Source of the DNA: Flavobacterium sp. LHD-80
GTDB taxonomy: Bacteria > Bacteroidota > Bacteroidia > Flavobacteriales > Flavobacteriaceae
Direction of reading: 5' to 3'
DNA length: 64,000 nt
Assembly: GCF_030929605.1 (NCBI RefSeq)
Contig: NZ_JAVFVS010000013.1
Location: forward strand, 248,001-312,000
Position 1 is the first letter of the stretch. Every line of letters starts with the position of its first letter. Under the pieces are notes generated by a model that made no database searches, was not told the origin of the DNA, and saw only the letters and a list, made by a program, of their open reading frames with translations. Both the position numbers and the translations under genes were made by a program. Of this stretch, positions 51,535 through 60,062 are shown piece after piece.

Positions 51535-52380
51535 ATGAAAAATAGAGAAATCAGCATTCCTCCTGTTCCAGCAGTTTTATTAGCTATAATAAGTGTTCAG
51601 TGTGGCGCCGCAATTGCAAAAACACTTTTCCCCGCAATTGGTGCTGCAGGAACGGCATCTATACGTATTGGAGTTTCGGCTTTACTTTTACTACTAGCTT
51701 ATAGGCCAAATTTAAAAGCGATTACTCCTGCTCAATGGAAAATTGTAATTCCGTATGGATTATCATTAGGAGCGATGAACCTGATTTTTTATTTTGCTAT
51801 AGAAAGGATTCCAATTGGTCTTGCTGTAACTTTAGAATTTGTTGGTCCATTGTTGCTTGCAATTACAGGTTCAAAACGCTTGGTCGATTATTGCTGGGTT
51901 TTGCTTGCTGCAATCGGCATAGTATTGATTGCTCCTTGGAAAAACGAACGTATAGATTCTCTAGGTGTAATATTCGCTCTTTTGGCGGGCGCACTTTGGG
52001 CAGCTTATATTGTTTTTGGAGGCAAAATTTCAAAAATAATGAATGATGGTCAAGCTGTTTCAACAGGAATGCTATTTGCAGCAATCTTAGTTTTGCCTTT
52101 CGGATTTTTTGAAAATGGATTAGTCAATCTTACTCCAAAACTTTTCGGAATGGGAATTGCTCTAGCACTTTTATCGAGTGCTATTCCGTTTACTTTAGAA
52201 ATGAAAGCTTTAGGACAGCTTCCTCCAAGAACTTTTAGTATTTTAATGAGTTTAGAGCCCGCAGCGGCTTCAATTTGTGCTTTCATTTTCTTGCAGGAAA
52301 ATCTAAGTTTCTATGAAATCCTTGCTGTTGTTTGTGTTGTAATTGCTTCTGCTGGAAGTACTTTGACAGCAAAAAGATAA
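51535..52380 (+). CDS. EamA-family exporter (RhtA/YdcZ-like)
   Basis: A 281-aa protein with ten helices in two EamA repeats (about 10-135 and 150-278). The second repeat carries the strings LEMKALGQLPPRTFSILMSLEPAAASICAFIFLQE, typical of the RhtA threonine/homoserine exporter group. The substrate is probably an amino acid or related metabolite. It is transcribed alone, ending at a bidirectional terminator. Confidence 0.87.
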   Translation: MKNREISIPPVPAVLLAIISVQCGAAIAKTLFPAIGAAGTASIRIGVSALLLLLAYRPNLKAITPAQWKIVIPYGLSLGAMNLIFYFAIERIPIGLAVTLEFVGPLLLAITGSKRLVDYCWVLLAAIGIVLIAPWKNERIDSLGVIFALLAGALWAAYIVFGGKISKIMNDGQAVSTGMLFAAILVLPFGFFENGLVNLTPKLFGMGIALALLSSAIPFTLEMKALGQLPPRTFSILMSLEPAAASICAFIFLQENLSFYEILAVVCVVIASAGSTLTAKR

Positions 52381-52397
52381 ATCCAAAAAAACACAAA

Positions 52398-52455
52398 ATT
52401 CAAATTCCAAATCCCAAGTTTTAAATTGGAATTTGGAATTTGAATTTTGGAATTT
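52398..52455. terminator. Bidirectional terminator between EamA and fasciclin genes
   Basis: AAAATTCAAATTCCAAAT pairs with ATTTGGAATTTGAATTTT around a loop with CCCAAGTTTTAAA, with A and T runs on both sides. It belongs to the AATTCCAAAT hairpin family also seen at 9249-9287 and 62812-62865. Confidence 0.75.
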
Positions 52456-52463
52456 AATAGATA

Positions 52464-53018
52464 TTATTTTTTAGGCAATAATACAGCGTCAACTACATGA
52501 ATAACACCATTTGACTGATTCACATCTGCAATTGTAACTTTAGATTTATTTCCGTTTTCATCAGTAATGTATAAATCTTTTCCATCCATCCAAGCTGTTA
52601 ATGTTCCGCCATTTACCGCTTTTATTGTTGCTTTTCCTTTCCCTGCTTTAATTGCTTTTGCAATAGAAGCAGCATTCCATTTACCTGCAACAACATGATA
52701 AGTTAAAACATTTTGAAGTGCCTTTTTATTTTCAGGTTTTAATAACGTTTCAACAGTTCCTTTTGGTAGTTTGTCAAAAGCTTCATTTGTTGGTGCAAAA
52801 ACGGTAAAAGGACCTTTGCCTTTTAGAGTTTCTACTAAATCTGCTACTTTTACTGCTGCAACAAGCGTCGTATGATCTTTTGAATTAACAGCATTTTCAA
52901 TAATATTCTTGTTAGGGTACATTGCTGCTCCTCCAACCATTACTGTTTTTTGAGCAAAAGATGTAAATCCGAATGTCAAAGCTAAAATTGCTGTGGCTAA
53001 AAATTGTCTAGTTTTCAT
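52464..53018 (-). CDS. Exported fasciclin (FAS1) domain protein
   Basis: A 184-aa protein with a signal peptide (about 1-22) and one FAS1 domain. The H1 motif FTVFAPTNEAFDKLP is near 75 and the YHVV motif near 107 (VLTYHVVAGK), ending with the H2 motif VIHVVDAVLLP near 174. FAS1 domains mediate cell adhesion or extracellular contacts. The final string LPKK shows that the domain is complete. Confidence 0.92.
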   Translation of the reverse strand: MKTRQFLATAILALTFGFTSFAQKTVMVGGAAMYPNKNIIENAVNSKDHTTLVAAVKVADLVETLKGKGPFTVFAPTNEAFDKLPKGTVETLLKPENKKALQNVLTYHVVAGKWNAASIAKAIKAGKGKATIKAVNGGTLTAWMDGKDLYITDENGNKSKVTIADVNQSNGVIHVVDAVLLPKK

Positions 53019-53276
53019 AATTAATATTTTAAGTTATAAGCTCATTTACGACGTTATATTTGTTTTGGTTTTACGAAAAATCAAAATAATTTTAAAAAAT
53101 ATTGAAATATTCTCAAAACACACTGTAAAACAGCTTATTGATGATAAAAAATATTTTTGATTATTTTTATTGTCGAAATGTTTTTTGCGTCTTTTTATTG
53201 TTAATTTCAAAACATATTTGTCAAACAAAAAAAAAGACGCAAAAAGTCAAAAAACACGCAATAATTTAACCTCAAA

Positions 53277-54311
53277 ATGATAATTAATAACCACATAAAA
53301 ACGATTTTTTCTATTTTAGTCTTCTTAACTTTTATTCAATGTAAAACCCCAGCTTATAAAATGAACTATCAAGAAAATTATCTTTCGGAAGCAGATAAAG
53401 CAATTAAACAATATACTATTCCGCCTTATCTTAAACAAGGTGATTCAATAATGATTGTTGCTCCAGCGGGTTTCCTGACTGATTCAACAGAAATTAATCA
53501 AGGAATTGAACTTGCAAAAAGTTGGGGACTTAATATCAAACTAGGAAAAAATCTTTTCAAAAGGCACAATCATTTTGCAGGAACAGATCTTGAAAGAGAA
53601 AATGATTTGCAAGAAGCTTTAGATGATATAAATATTAAAGCAATATGGTGCGCCAGAGGGGGATATGGAACTGTTAGAATTGTTGATCAATTGAATTTTT
53701 CTGCTTTCAAGAAAAATCCAAAATGGATTATTGGTTATTCAGATATTACCACGCTTCACGAACAAGTTCATAGATTAGGATTTGCCTCAATTCACGCTAC
53801 AATGCCAGGAGGAATGAGAAGAGCAACACCTCAAGCAAAAGAAACCCTTTATAAATCATTGTTTGGTGAGGAAGTAACTTATGAAATTCCTACTAATCCG
53901 CTTAATAAATTAGGCACAAGCAAAGGAGTTCTTATTGGTGGAAATTTATCGATTGTGATGTCGATGCTAGGCAGTAATTCTGATATTGATCCAAAAGGAA
54001 AAATTCTGTTCATCGAAGATGTAGGCGAAGATTTATACCGAGTTGACAGAATGATGTATACGCTGAAAAGAAATGGCTTTTTGAAAGATTTAAAAGGAAT
54101 CATTGTTGGTGATTTCGATTATAAGAAAGAAGAAAATATTTTGTTTGGAGGAACACACCGCGAAATCATTTTAAATGTAGTAAAGGAATACGATTATCCT
54201 GTAATTTTCGACTTTCCGGCAGGACATATCAGAAATAATCATGCAATGACTTTTGGTAAAAAAGTTAAGCTAGAATCTAATGCAGCATCTGTAATTATTT
54301 CGTACAAATAA
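53277..54311 (+). CDS. Lipid-anchored LD-carboxypeptidase (peptidase S66)
   Basis: A 344-aa protein with a lipobox (FLTFIQC, Cys22), so it is anchored to a membrane, unlike the cytosolic LdcA of E. coli. The S66 catalytic set is visible: Ser in IGYSDITTLH near 153, Glu in FIEDVGEDLYR near 245, and His in PAGHIRNNHAM near 316. The enzyme cleaves the LD peptide bond of murein tetrapeptides in peptidoglycan recycling; a periplasmic location here is an inference from the lipobox. Confidence 0.9.
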   Translation: MIINNHIKTIFSILVFLTFIQCKTPAYKMNYQENYLSEADKAIKQYTIPPYLKQGDSIMIVAPAGFLTDSTEINQGIELAKSWGLNIKLGKNLFKRHNHFAGTDLERENDLQEALDDINIKAIWCARGGYGTVRIVDQLNFSAFKKNPKWIIGYSDITTLHEQVHRLGFASIHATMPGGMRRATPQAKETLYKSLFGEEVTYEIPTNPLNKLGTSKGVLIGGNLSIVMSMLGSNSDIDPKGKILFIEDVGEDLYRVDRMMYTLKRNGFLKDLKGIIVGDFDYKKEENILFGGTHREIILNVVKEYDYPVIFDFPAGHIRNNHAMTFGKKVKLESNAASVIISYK

Positions 54312-54400
54312 ATAAGTCTTCAAAAAATACTTTTTTATTTAAACTCGATTTATTTTCTGAATAAAATTTTGATTAACTTTAATATCAAAATCAGATTCAT

Positions 54401-54925
54401 ATGCAAAATCTACCTAAAAAAGTAAGAAGTAAAAAGTTAAATTCAAGAGTTGATTTAACCGCTATGGTCAGCGTTTCTTTTTTGCTGATCATATTTTTTA
54501 TGGTTGTTGGGGAATTGTCTAAGGCAAAAGCTATGGAATTAAATTTACCTGATCTTGATTGTGATGATTGTCGTCCAGCTTATGTTGAAGAAAATAGATC
54601 TCTCACAATTTTATTAGGTAAAAATAATAGAATAATTTCTTACTCAGGGTTGATACCTACTCCTACAAATACTTCCAAAAAAATGCAATATGGAAAAAAC
54701 GGAATCAGAAAAGAGTTGCTAGAAAAAAACAAAATGGCGCTCGAATATTCAGCTAAATATGGAAAACTAGGAAAAGGAGTTGTGGTTATCATTAAGCCAA
54801 GTAAAAATTCAAATTATGGGAATCTTATAGAAATTCTTGATGAATTAAAAATAGCGGATATAGATTTTTATAATATTGATTCAGAATTTACTCTGGAAGA
54901 ATCAAAATTATTAGCTTCAAAATAA
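54401..54925 (+). CDS. ExbD/TolR-family protein, copy 1
   Basis: A 174-aa protein with one N-terminal helix (about 19-38, TAMVSVSFLLIIFFMVVGEL) preceded by the essential Asp, D18 (SRVDLTAMV). A periplasmic domain follows, with LTILLGKNNRIISYSG and VVIIKPSKNSNYGNLIEILDEL. ExbD/TolR form proton-driven motors with ExbB/TolQ; no ExbB is adjacent, so it must borrow one or use a distant partner. It is followed 25 nt later by its paralogue. Confidence 0.92.
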   Translation: MQNLPKKVRSKKLNSRVDLTAMVSVSFLLIIFFMVVGELSKAKAMELNLPDLDCDDCRPAYVEENRSLTILLGKNNRIISYSGLIPTPTNTSKKMQYGKNGIRKELLEKNKMALEYSAKYGKLGKGVVVIIKPSKNSNYGNLIEILDELKIADIDFYNIDSEFTLEESKLLASK

Positions 54926-54950
54926 TTCAAATTAACTTAAACCCAAAGTC

Positions 54951-55490
54951 ATGAATAATTTACCTCAAAAAGTCAGAAGCAAGAAATTAAGTTCAAGAGT
55001 CGATTTAACTGCAATGGTAAGCGTCTCATTTTTGCTAATTATATTTTTTATGGTTGTCGGGGAACTATCGAAACCGAAAGGTATGGATTTAAGTTTGCCT
55101 GATAAATATTTTGACGATGAATGGAATCATGTTATCACTTGTGGTAGTGGTAGTAGTGAACGCACTATAACTGTTCTACTAGATGAGAATAATAAAATTA
55201 TTACATATACTGGTTTTTTATTCAATCCTCTTAAAGAGCCAAAAGAAATAAATTATGGAAAAAACGGAATTCGAGAAGAACTTTCTACTCAGAAGAAAAC
55301 AATTCTTGAATATTCAGCAGCGCTGGGAAAACCAAAAAATGGGCCAATTGTAATTATAAAACCAAGCAAAAAATCAAATTTTAAAAATTTGATTGACATC
55401 TTAGACGAAATGGCTATTAATCAAATTGACACTTACGCAATTGTTCCTGAATTCACTCCCGAGGAATCAAAATTACTAGCTTCAAAATAA
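54951..55490 (+). CDS. ExbD/TolR-family protein, copy 2
   Basis: A 179-aa protein, clearly paralogous to copy 1 with the same N-terminus (QKVRSKKLSSRVDLTAMVS, D18) and C-terminus (EESKLLASK), and with a diverged middle containing a 5-residue longer loop (VITCGSGSSERTI). The helix and Asp are intact. The pair probably arose by tandem duplication. A partner ExbB is not in the window. Confidence 0.92.
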   Translation: MNNLPQKVRSKKLSSRVDLTAMVSVSFLLIIFFMVVGELSKPKGMDLSLPDKYFDDEWNHVITCGSGSSERTITVLLDENNKIITYTGFLFNPLKEPKEINYGKNGIREELSTQKKTILEYSAALGKPKNGPIVIIKPSKKSNFKNLIDILDEMAINQIDTYAIVPEFTPEESKLLASK

Positions 55491-55507
55491 TAAAAATCAT
55501 TTCAAAA

Positions 55508-55532
55508 GAGTTCTCGACTCCGCTCGAACTGA
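55508..55532. repeat. Half REP-like element
   Basis: TTCTCGACTCCGCTCGAACTGACA is the reverse complement of a TGTCAGTTCGAGCGGAGTCG arm, related to the arms at 15746 and 43988. No second arm is present. Confidence 0.6.
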
Positions 55533-55575
55533 CAAACTTGAAACTTGAAACAAAGAAAACCTAAAACAAAAAGCA

Positions 55576-55606
55576 TAAAAAAAGTCCCACATTTCTGTGG
55601 GACTTT
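55576..55606 (-). terminator. Terminator of rpsA
   Basis: AAAGTCCCACA (55581-55591) pairs perfectly with TGTGGGACTTT (55596-55606) around TTTC. The A-run to the left gives a seven-U tail in minus-strand RNA. Confidence 0.9.
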
Positions 55607-55627
55607 CTATTTAGATGAAACTAAGAA

Positions 55628-57403
55628 TTATTTTTTCTCAGTTTTTTCCATTTTAGCTTTTAAAGCAGCTAATACATCATTGTTGTCACCTAAAGTCGCA
55701 GCTGGTGCGTTTGTAGATGCAGATGTAGTAGTTTCAGCAGCAGCTTTCACGTTTTTCTCTTCTTCTTCACGGAAGATAGCAGTGTGAGAAGCAACTACTC
55801 TTTTGAATTCTTTGTTGAATTCGATTACTTTGAAATCAGCAGTATCACCTTTTTTCAATTTCTTTCCGTCTTCTTTTTCAAGGTGACGAGTAGGAATGAA
55901 AGCAACGATATCATCTCCGAATTCAACAGTAGCTCCTTTGTCAACAATTTCAGAAATTTCACCATTGTGGATAGTTCCTACAGCGAAAGAATCTTCGTAT
56001 TGATCCCAAGGATTAGCAGTAGTTTGTTTGTGACCTAAAGATAATTTACGTCCTTCAACATCTAACTCTAATACTACAACATCAAGTTTTTCACCAACGT
56101 TTACAAACTCAGATGGGTGTTTGATTTTCTTAGTCCAAGAAAGGTCAGAAATGTAGATTAATCCATCAATTCCTTCTTCTAATTCTACGAAAATACCAAA
56201 GTTTGTAAAGTTTCTAACGATACCTGTATGTTTAGAACCTACTGGGTATTTAGAAGTAATGTCAGTCCATGGATCTTGAGTTAATTGTTTGATACCTAAT
56301 GACATCTTACGATCATCTCTGTCAAGAGTTAAGATAACTGCTTCAACAACATCTCCAACTTTCACGAAGTCCTGAGCAGAACGTAAGTGAGTTGACCATG
56401 ACATTTCAGAAACGTGGATTAAACCTTCAACACCTTCAGCAACTTCGATAAATGCACCGTAATCAGCGATTACAACTACTTTACCTTTTACTTTATCACC
56501 AATTGTTAAATTAGCATCTAAAGCATCCCATGGGTGAGCGTTTAATTGTTTCAATCCTAATTGAATTCTTGTTTTCTCATCATCGAAATCAAGGATTACA
56601 ACGTTTAATTTTTGGTCTAATTCAAGAACTTCACTTGGGTGGTTGATTCTACTCCAAGAAAGGTCAGTAATGTGAATTAATCCGTCAACACCACCTAAGT
56701 CAATGAACACACCATAAGAAGTAATGTTTTTAACAACACCTTCTAATACTTGTCCTTTTTGTAATTGACCGATGATTTCTTTTTTCTGTACTTCAATATC
56801 AGCCTCGATAAGCGCTTTATGAGATACAACAACGTTTTTGAATTCGTGGTTGATTTTTACCACTTTGAATTCCATCATTTTGTTTACATATACATCGTAG
56901 TCTCTAATTGGCTTAACGTCAATTTGAGATCCTGGTAAGAACGCCTCGATACCGAATACGTCAACGATCATACCTCCTTTAGTTCTACATTTAACAAAAC
57001 CGTTAACGATTTCTCCAGTTTCATTAGCTGCAATAACTCTATCCCAAGATTTGATAGTACGTGCTTTTCTGTGAGATAATACTAATTGACCTGTTTTGTC
57101 CTCACGGATGTCGATTAATACTTCAACTTTGTCACCTACTTTTAAGTTTGGGTTGTAACGGAATTCATTTAAAGAAATAACACCTTCAGATTTAGCATTG
57201 ATATCAACGATAACGTCTCTATCTGTAATTCTAACAACAACTCCTTCAACTACTTCTTCTTGATCTGTAGCGATGAAAGTTTTTGATACTAGTTCTTCAA
57301 ACTCTTGTAAGTTTTTCTCATCTACTGCATCAATTCCTTCTTGGAAGTTATGCCAGTTAAAATTTGCTAAAAACTCTTCTTGTGATTTTAATTGTTCAGA
57401 CAT
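55628..57403 (-). CDS. rpsA: 30S ribosomal protein S1
   Basis: A 591-aa protein with six S1-type beta-barrel repeats (starting near residues 50, 130, 215, 300, 387 and 475, with repeated cores such as GVVVRITDRDVIVDI and GVFIDLGGVDGLIHITDLSW). Ala/Thr/Lys-rich tail residues 555-591 follow. S1 unfolds mRNA and, in Bacteroidetes, is thought to compensate for the near absence of Shine-Dalgarno pairing. A strong promoter lies upstream. It is transcribed alone on the minus strand. Confidence 0.96.
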   Translation of the reverse strand: MSEQLKSQEEFLANFNWHNFQEGIDAVDEKNLQEFEELVSKTFIATDQEEVVEGVVVRITDRDVIVDINAKSEGVISLNEFRYNPNLKVGDKVEVLIDIREDKTGQLVLSHRKARTIKSWDRVIAANETGEIVNGFVKCRTKGGMIVDVFGIEAFLPGSQIDVKPIRDYDVYVNKMMEFKVVKINHEFKNVVVSHKALIEADIEVQKKEIIGQLQKGQVLEGVVKNITSYGVFIDLGGVDGLIHITDLSWSRINHPSEVLELDQKLNVVILDFDDEKTRIQLGLKQLNAHPWDALDANLTIGDKVKGKVVVIADYGAFIEVAEGVEGLIHVSEMSWSTHLRSAQDFVKVGDVVEAVILTLDRDDRKMSLGIKQLTQDPWTDITSKYPVGSKHTGIVRNFTNFGIFVELEEGIDGLIYISDLSWTKKIKHPSEFVNVGEKLDVVVLELDVEGRKLSLGHKQTTANPWDQYEDSFAVGTIHNGEISEIVDKGATVEFGDDIVAFIPTRHLEKEDGKKLKKGDTADFKVIEFNKEFKRVVASHTAIFREEEEKNVKAAAETTTSASTNAPAATLGDNNDVLAALKAKMEKTEKK

Positions 57404-57521
57404 GCTGATAAAAAATTTGTATTCTGTTTTCCTCGAGTTTCATAAAGCAGTAGAAAAAACAGAAGTTGTTTTACATAAATAGTTGATACCTAAAGGAAAC
57501 TCTTCTTTGCCAAAAGGTTTG

Positions 57522-57551
57522 CAAAATTACTACAAATTTCTGTACTTACAA
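57522..57551 (-). promoter_or_regulatory. Promoter of rpsA
   Basis: On the minus strand TTG (57549-57551), a 19-nt spacer and TAATTTTG (57522-57529) match the consensus exactly, giving a leader of about 110 nt. Confidence 0.75.
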
Positions 57552-57594
57552 AATAAATTCAGGATGATTATCAGTGAATTGCTCAGGAGCAGAC

Positions 57595-57695
57595 GATTTC
57601 GGGTTTTTCAGGACGTAAAGTCCCGCTATCCGCTCCAATCTTTTATACCGAACACCGGTATAAAAGGATTTCCACTTCTATCGGGGCTAGATTAG
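57595..57695. repeat. Structured intergenic repeat element
   Basis: It contains a perfect hairpin (TTTTATACCG, 57641-57650, with CGGTATAAAA, 57656-57665) and flanking conserved-looking words CAGGACGTAAAGTCCCGCTA and ACTTCTATCGGGGCTAG. From memory, very similar blocks recur between genes in Flavobacterium genomes. It is probably a mobile or structured RNA-type repeat. Confidence 0.5.
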
Positions 57696-57727
57696 AAAGT
57701 TTTGTTTTTATAAGGACCTGAATAAAC

Positions 57728-57760
57728 AAACCTGACAGGTTTTTAAAACCTCTCGGGTTT
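57728..57760. repeat. AAACCTGACAGGTTT palindrome repeats
   Basis: AAACCTGACAGGTTT is a near-perfect palindrome, followed by a related AAACCTCTCGGGTTT. Similar words reappear at 58296-58340, flanking the gene at 57791. Confidence 0.7.
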
Positions 57761-57790
57761 ACTATATTTACAACATAAAACAGCCCCAAT

Positions 57791-58297
57791 ATGCCACCAA
57801 AAAATAACAGTTCAAGTTTTTTAGCCGTATTTATAACTGCAATACTTTGCTTCTCAACTCTTATTGTATTCATTCTCGCAATGCAATTTACATTCAATTG
57901 CAAAATTATTAACCACGAAAAAGAGTTTAAAAAAATAAAAGTGAAAATTGACTCATCAAGATCATCAACTTCTAAAGGTGGCTCAATATCAACATATTTC
58001 TATTTCAACAAAGGAAGTTTCCTGAAACCTACTACTGGAAGCGGATTAGGTTTAAAATATCAATCATACGAACCTGAAATAAACGAATACATGGCCAAAC
58101 ATCATGATTCAGTTTACATCTGGTATTTAGACCGTGGAACCTCAAAATATGCTTATGAAGACCAAAAAAGCGTTATTATTTCACAAGAAATTGAAAACAA
58201 CGAAACAATTAAAATTTACTTCTTAATCTATATCGTGTTTTTGTTTTTAGTTATAATACTCAGAAATGCTTTTAAAAGCAATGTAACAACAAACTAA
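57791..58297 (+). CDS. Membrane protein with extracytoplasmic domain, unknown function
   Basis: A 168-aa protein with a first helix (about 12-33) and a second at about 142-160, enclosing a ~105-residue soluble domain rich in Ser, Tyr and Lys (STYFYFNKGSF, YQSYEPEINEYMAKHHDSVYIW). The layout resembles DUF3592-like proteins, but no signature is confirmed. It is bounded by palindromic repeats, which may mean it is a late arrival. Confidence 0.6.
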   Translation: MPPKNNSSSFLAVFITAILCFSTLIVFILAMQFTFNCKIINHEKEFKKIKVKIDSSRSSTSKGGSISTYFYFNKGSFLKPTTGSGLGLKYQSYEPEINEYMAKHHDSVYIWYLDRGTSKYAYEDQKSVIISQEIENNETIKIYFLIYIVFLFLVIILRNAFKSNVTTN

Positions 58298-58345
58298 ACC
58301 CGACAGTCCCAAAGCCTCGGTATAAAAAACTGTCGGGTTTACTTT
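58296..58345 (+). terminator. Terminator after the 57791 gene
   Basis: AAACCCGACAG (58296-58306) pairs perfectly with CTGTCGGGTTT (58330-58340) around a 23-nt loop. Confidence 0.6.
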
Positions 58346-58476
58346 TACCGAATTTTACTTCTTTTATTTCTTCTTGAGATTTCTTTTTTAAGTTTACTTT
58401 CATATTTATCCCTTTCCTTATCCCCAATTTCTCCAATAAGTTTGTCTTTCATTTCAGAAAGAGTGTATGATTTTAT
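58345..58476 (-). pseudogene. Remnant of a HigA-like antitoxin gene
   Basis: On the minus strand an open frame reads KSYTLSEMKDKLIGEIGDKERDKYE, the characteristic N-terminus of XRE-family HigA-type antitoxins. The codon where the natural Met should be is ATA (58474-58476), and the frame ends soon after at TAA (58345-58347) with no helix-turn-helix. The first usable ATG (58452) would yield 35 residues. No toxin gene is adjacent. It is read as a decayed antitoxin fragment. Confidence 0.5.
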
Positions 58477-58506
58477 TTTTTTCTTATTAATATAATTATC
58501 TTAAAG

Positions 58507-58555
58507 CAAAATACCACAAAAAGTTTCTAAATTTAGAAACTTTTTGTGGTATTTT
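58507..58555. terminator. Bidirectional palindromic terminator
   Basis: AATACCACAAAAAGTTTCTA pairs perfectly with TAGAAACTTTTTGTGGTATT across AATT, with T and A runs outside. It can end transcripts from both strands. Confidence 0.9.
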
Positions 58556-58616
58556 TTATTTTATTAAATTATTTTCTTTTCGCTCTTAAATCTTCTAAAA
58601 TCTAAAAAGCAGAATC

Positions 58617-59993
58617 TTAATGACTCAAATTCTCAATTTCTTTCGGGTCATGTTTATGCTTAAACAACACAGCAAATGCAATTGCAATAACCAAAGCATA
58701 AGCTGCAAAAGACAACCAGATTGTATGCCAGTCTTTCATTAAAATTGGGTTAGCAAAAATCCCATCCGCAGAAACTGAATTCCCTTGACCTTTTACAAAT
58801 TCTAACATTTTTGAGTTCGTTGTATCTGTTTGTAAAAATCCTGCTAATTCAGTTGTATTAGCAAATGATTTTGTGAAGAAACGATCAATTGCCCAACCAG
58901 AAGTCAAACTTCCTAAAACTGCTCCTACTCCATTTGTCATCATCATAAATAAACCTTGCGCAGAAGAACGAATTTTAGAATCGGTATTGCTTTCTACAAA
59001 TAATGAACCTGATATATTAAAGAAATCAAATGCCATTCCATAAACAATACAAGAAAGAATAATCATCCATAATCCTCCTACGGGATCTCCAAAAGCAAAT
59101 AATCCGAAACGTAATACCCAAGCCAACATACTAATAAGCATAACTTGTTTGATTCCGAAACGCTTCAAGAAAAACGGAATTGCCAATATAAATAACGTCT
59201 CAGAAACCTGAGAAATCGACATAATTATAGTAGAATACTTTATAACGAAAGAATCTGCATATTTTGGAAAATGCTTGAATTCATCCAAAAACACATCCCC
59301 GTATGCATTTGTCAATTGCAATGCTCCTCCTAAAAACATAGAAAAAACAAAAAACAAAGCCATTTTATAGTTTGCAAACAATTTAAAAGATTCTAAACCA
59401 AAAGTTTCAATCCACGTTGCATTTTCTTTAATTAAACGCTGTGGCTCACATTTTGGCAATGTAAAAGCATAAATCCCTAGAATTAAGGCACCAATTCCAG
59501 CAATATAAAACTGGTATTCCGTTGCTTTACTTCCACTTAAATTTGTTATCCACATAGCAACAATAAAACCTATTGTTCCCCAAACACGAATTGGCGGAAA
59601 ATCTTTTACGATATTTTTATCGTTTAATTTTAATGAAGTATAAGAAATAGAGTTACTTAAAGCAATTGTTGGCATATAACAGCACATTGCTAAAAGCATT
59701 ACAGCGATAAAATTATCTGGAGTGGTTACTTGTGCAATTCCAAACAAAACCGCTGCATAAAGAATATGAAGAATTCCGTATAGCTTTTCAGCATTTACCC
59801 ATCTGTCGGCAATAATTCCGGTTAATGTAGGCATGAACAAAGAAGCAATTCCCATGGTTCCAAATACTAAACCAAATTGTGTTCCTTCCCAATTTTTGGT
59901 TCCAAACCAATAATTTCCAATTGTAATAAGCCAAGCTCCCCAAACAAAAAACTGAAGAAAGCTCATCACGATTAACCTGTTTTTAATTCCCAT
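58617..59993 (-). CDS. Nucleoside:H+ symporter-type MFS transporter (NupG-like)
   Basis: A 458-aa protein with 12 helices and the nucleoside permease style of N-terminus (SFLQFFVWGAWLITIGNYWFGTKNWEGTQ), with the loop GIIADRWVNAEKLYGILHI near 60. Its close relatives import nucleosides or related solutes with a proton. It stands alone on the minus strand. Confidence 0.87.
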   Translation of the reverse strand: MGIKNRLIVMSFLQFFVWGAWLITIGNYWFGTKNWEGTQFGLVFGTMGIASLFMPTLTGIIADRWVNAEKLYGILHILYAAVLFGIAQVTTPDNFIAVMLLAMCCYMPTIALSNSISYTSLKLNDKNIVKDFPPIRVWGTIGFIVAMWITNLSGSKATEYQFYIAGIGALILGIYAFTLPKCEPQRLIKENATWIETFGLESFKLFANYKMALFFVFSMFLGGALQLTNAYGDVFLDEFKHFPKYADSFVIKYSTIIMSISQVSETLFILAIPFFLKRFGIKQVMLISMLAWVLRFGLFAFGDPVGGLWMIILSCIVYGMAFDFFNISGSLFVESNTDSKIRSSAQGLFMMMTNGVGAVLGSLTSGWAIDRFFTKSFANTTELAGFLQTDTTNSKMLEFVKGQGNSVSADGIFANPILMKDWHTIWLSFAAYALVIAIAFAVLFKHKHDPKEIENLSH

Positions 59994-60062
59994 ATATTGA
60001 AATTGTCTTTAAAATAAAAATCAAGCGGTAAAACTAACATTTAAAATAATATCTGCAAAAAA

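Larger units (their letters stand above)
57404..57790. other. 387-bp gap upstream of rpsA with repeats
   Basis: The gap holds the rpsA promoter (57522-57551), a structured repeat element (57595-57695) and palindromic AAACCTG words (57728-57760). No gene is seen. Confidence 0.6.
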
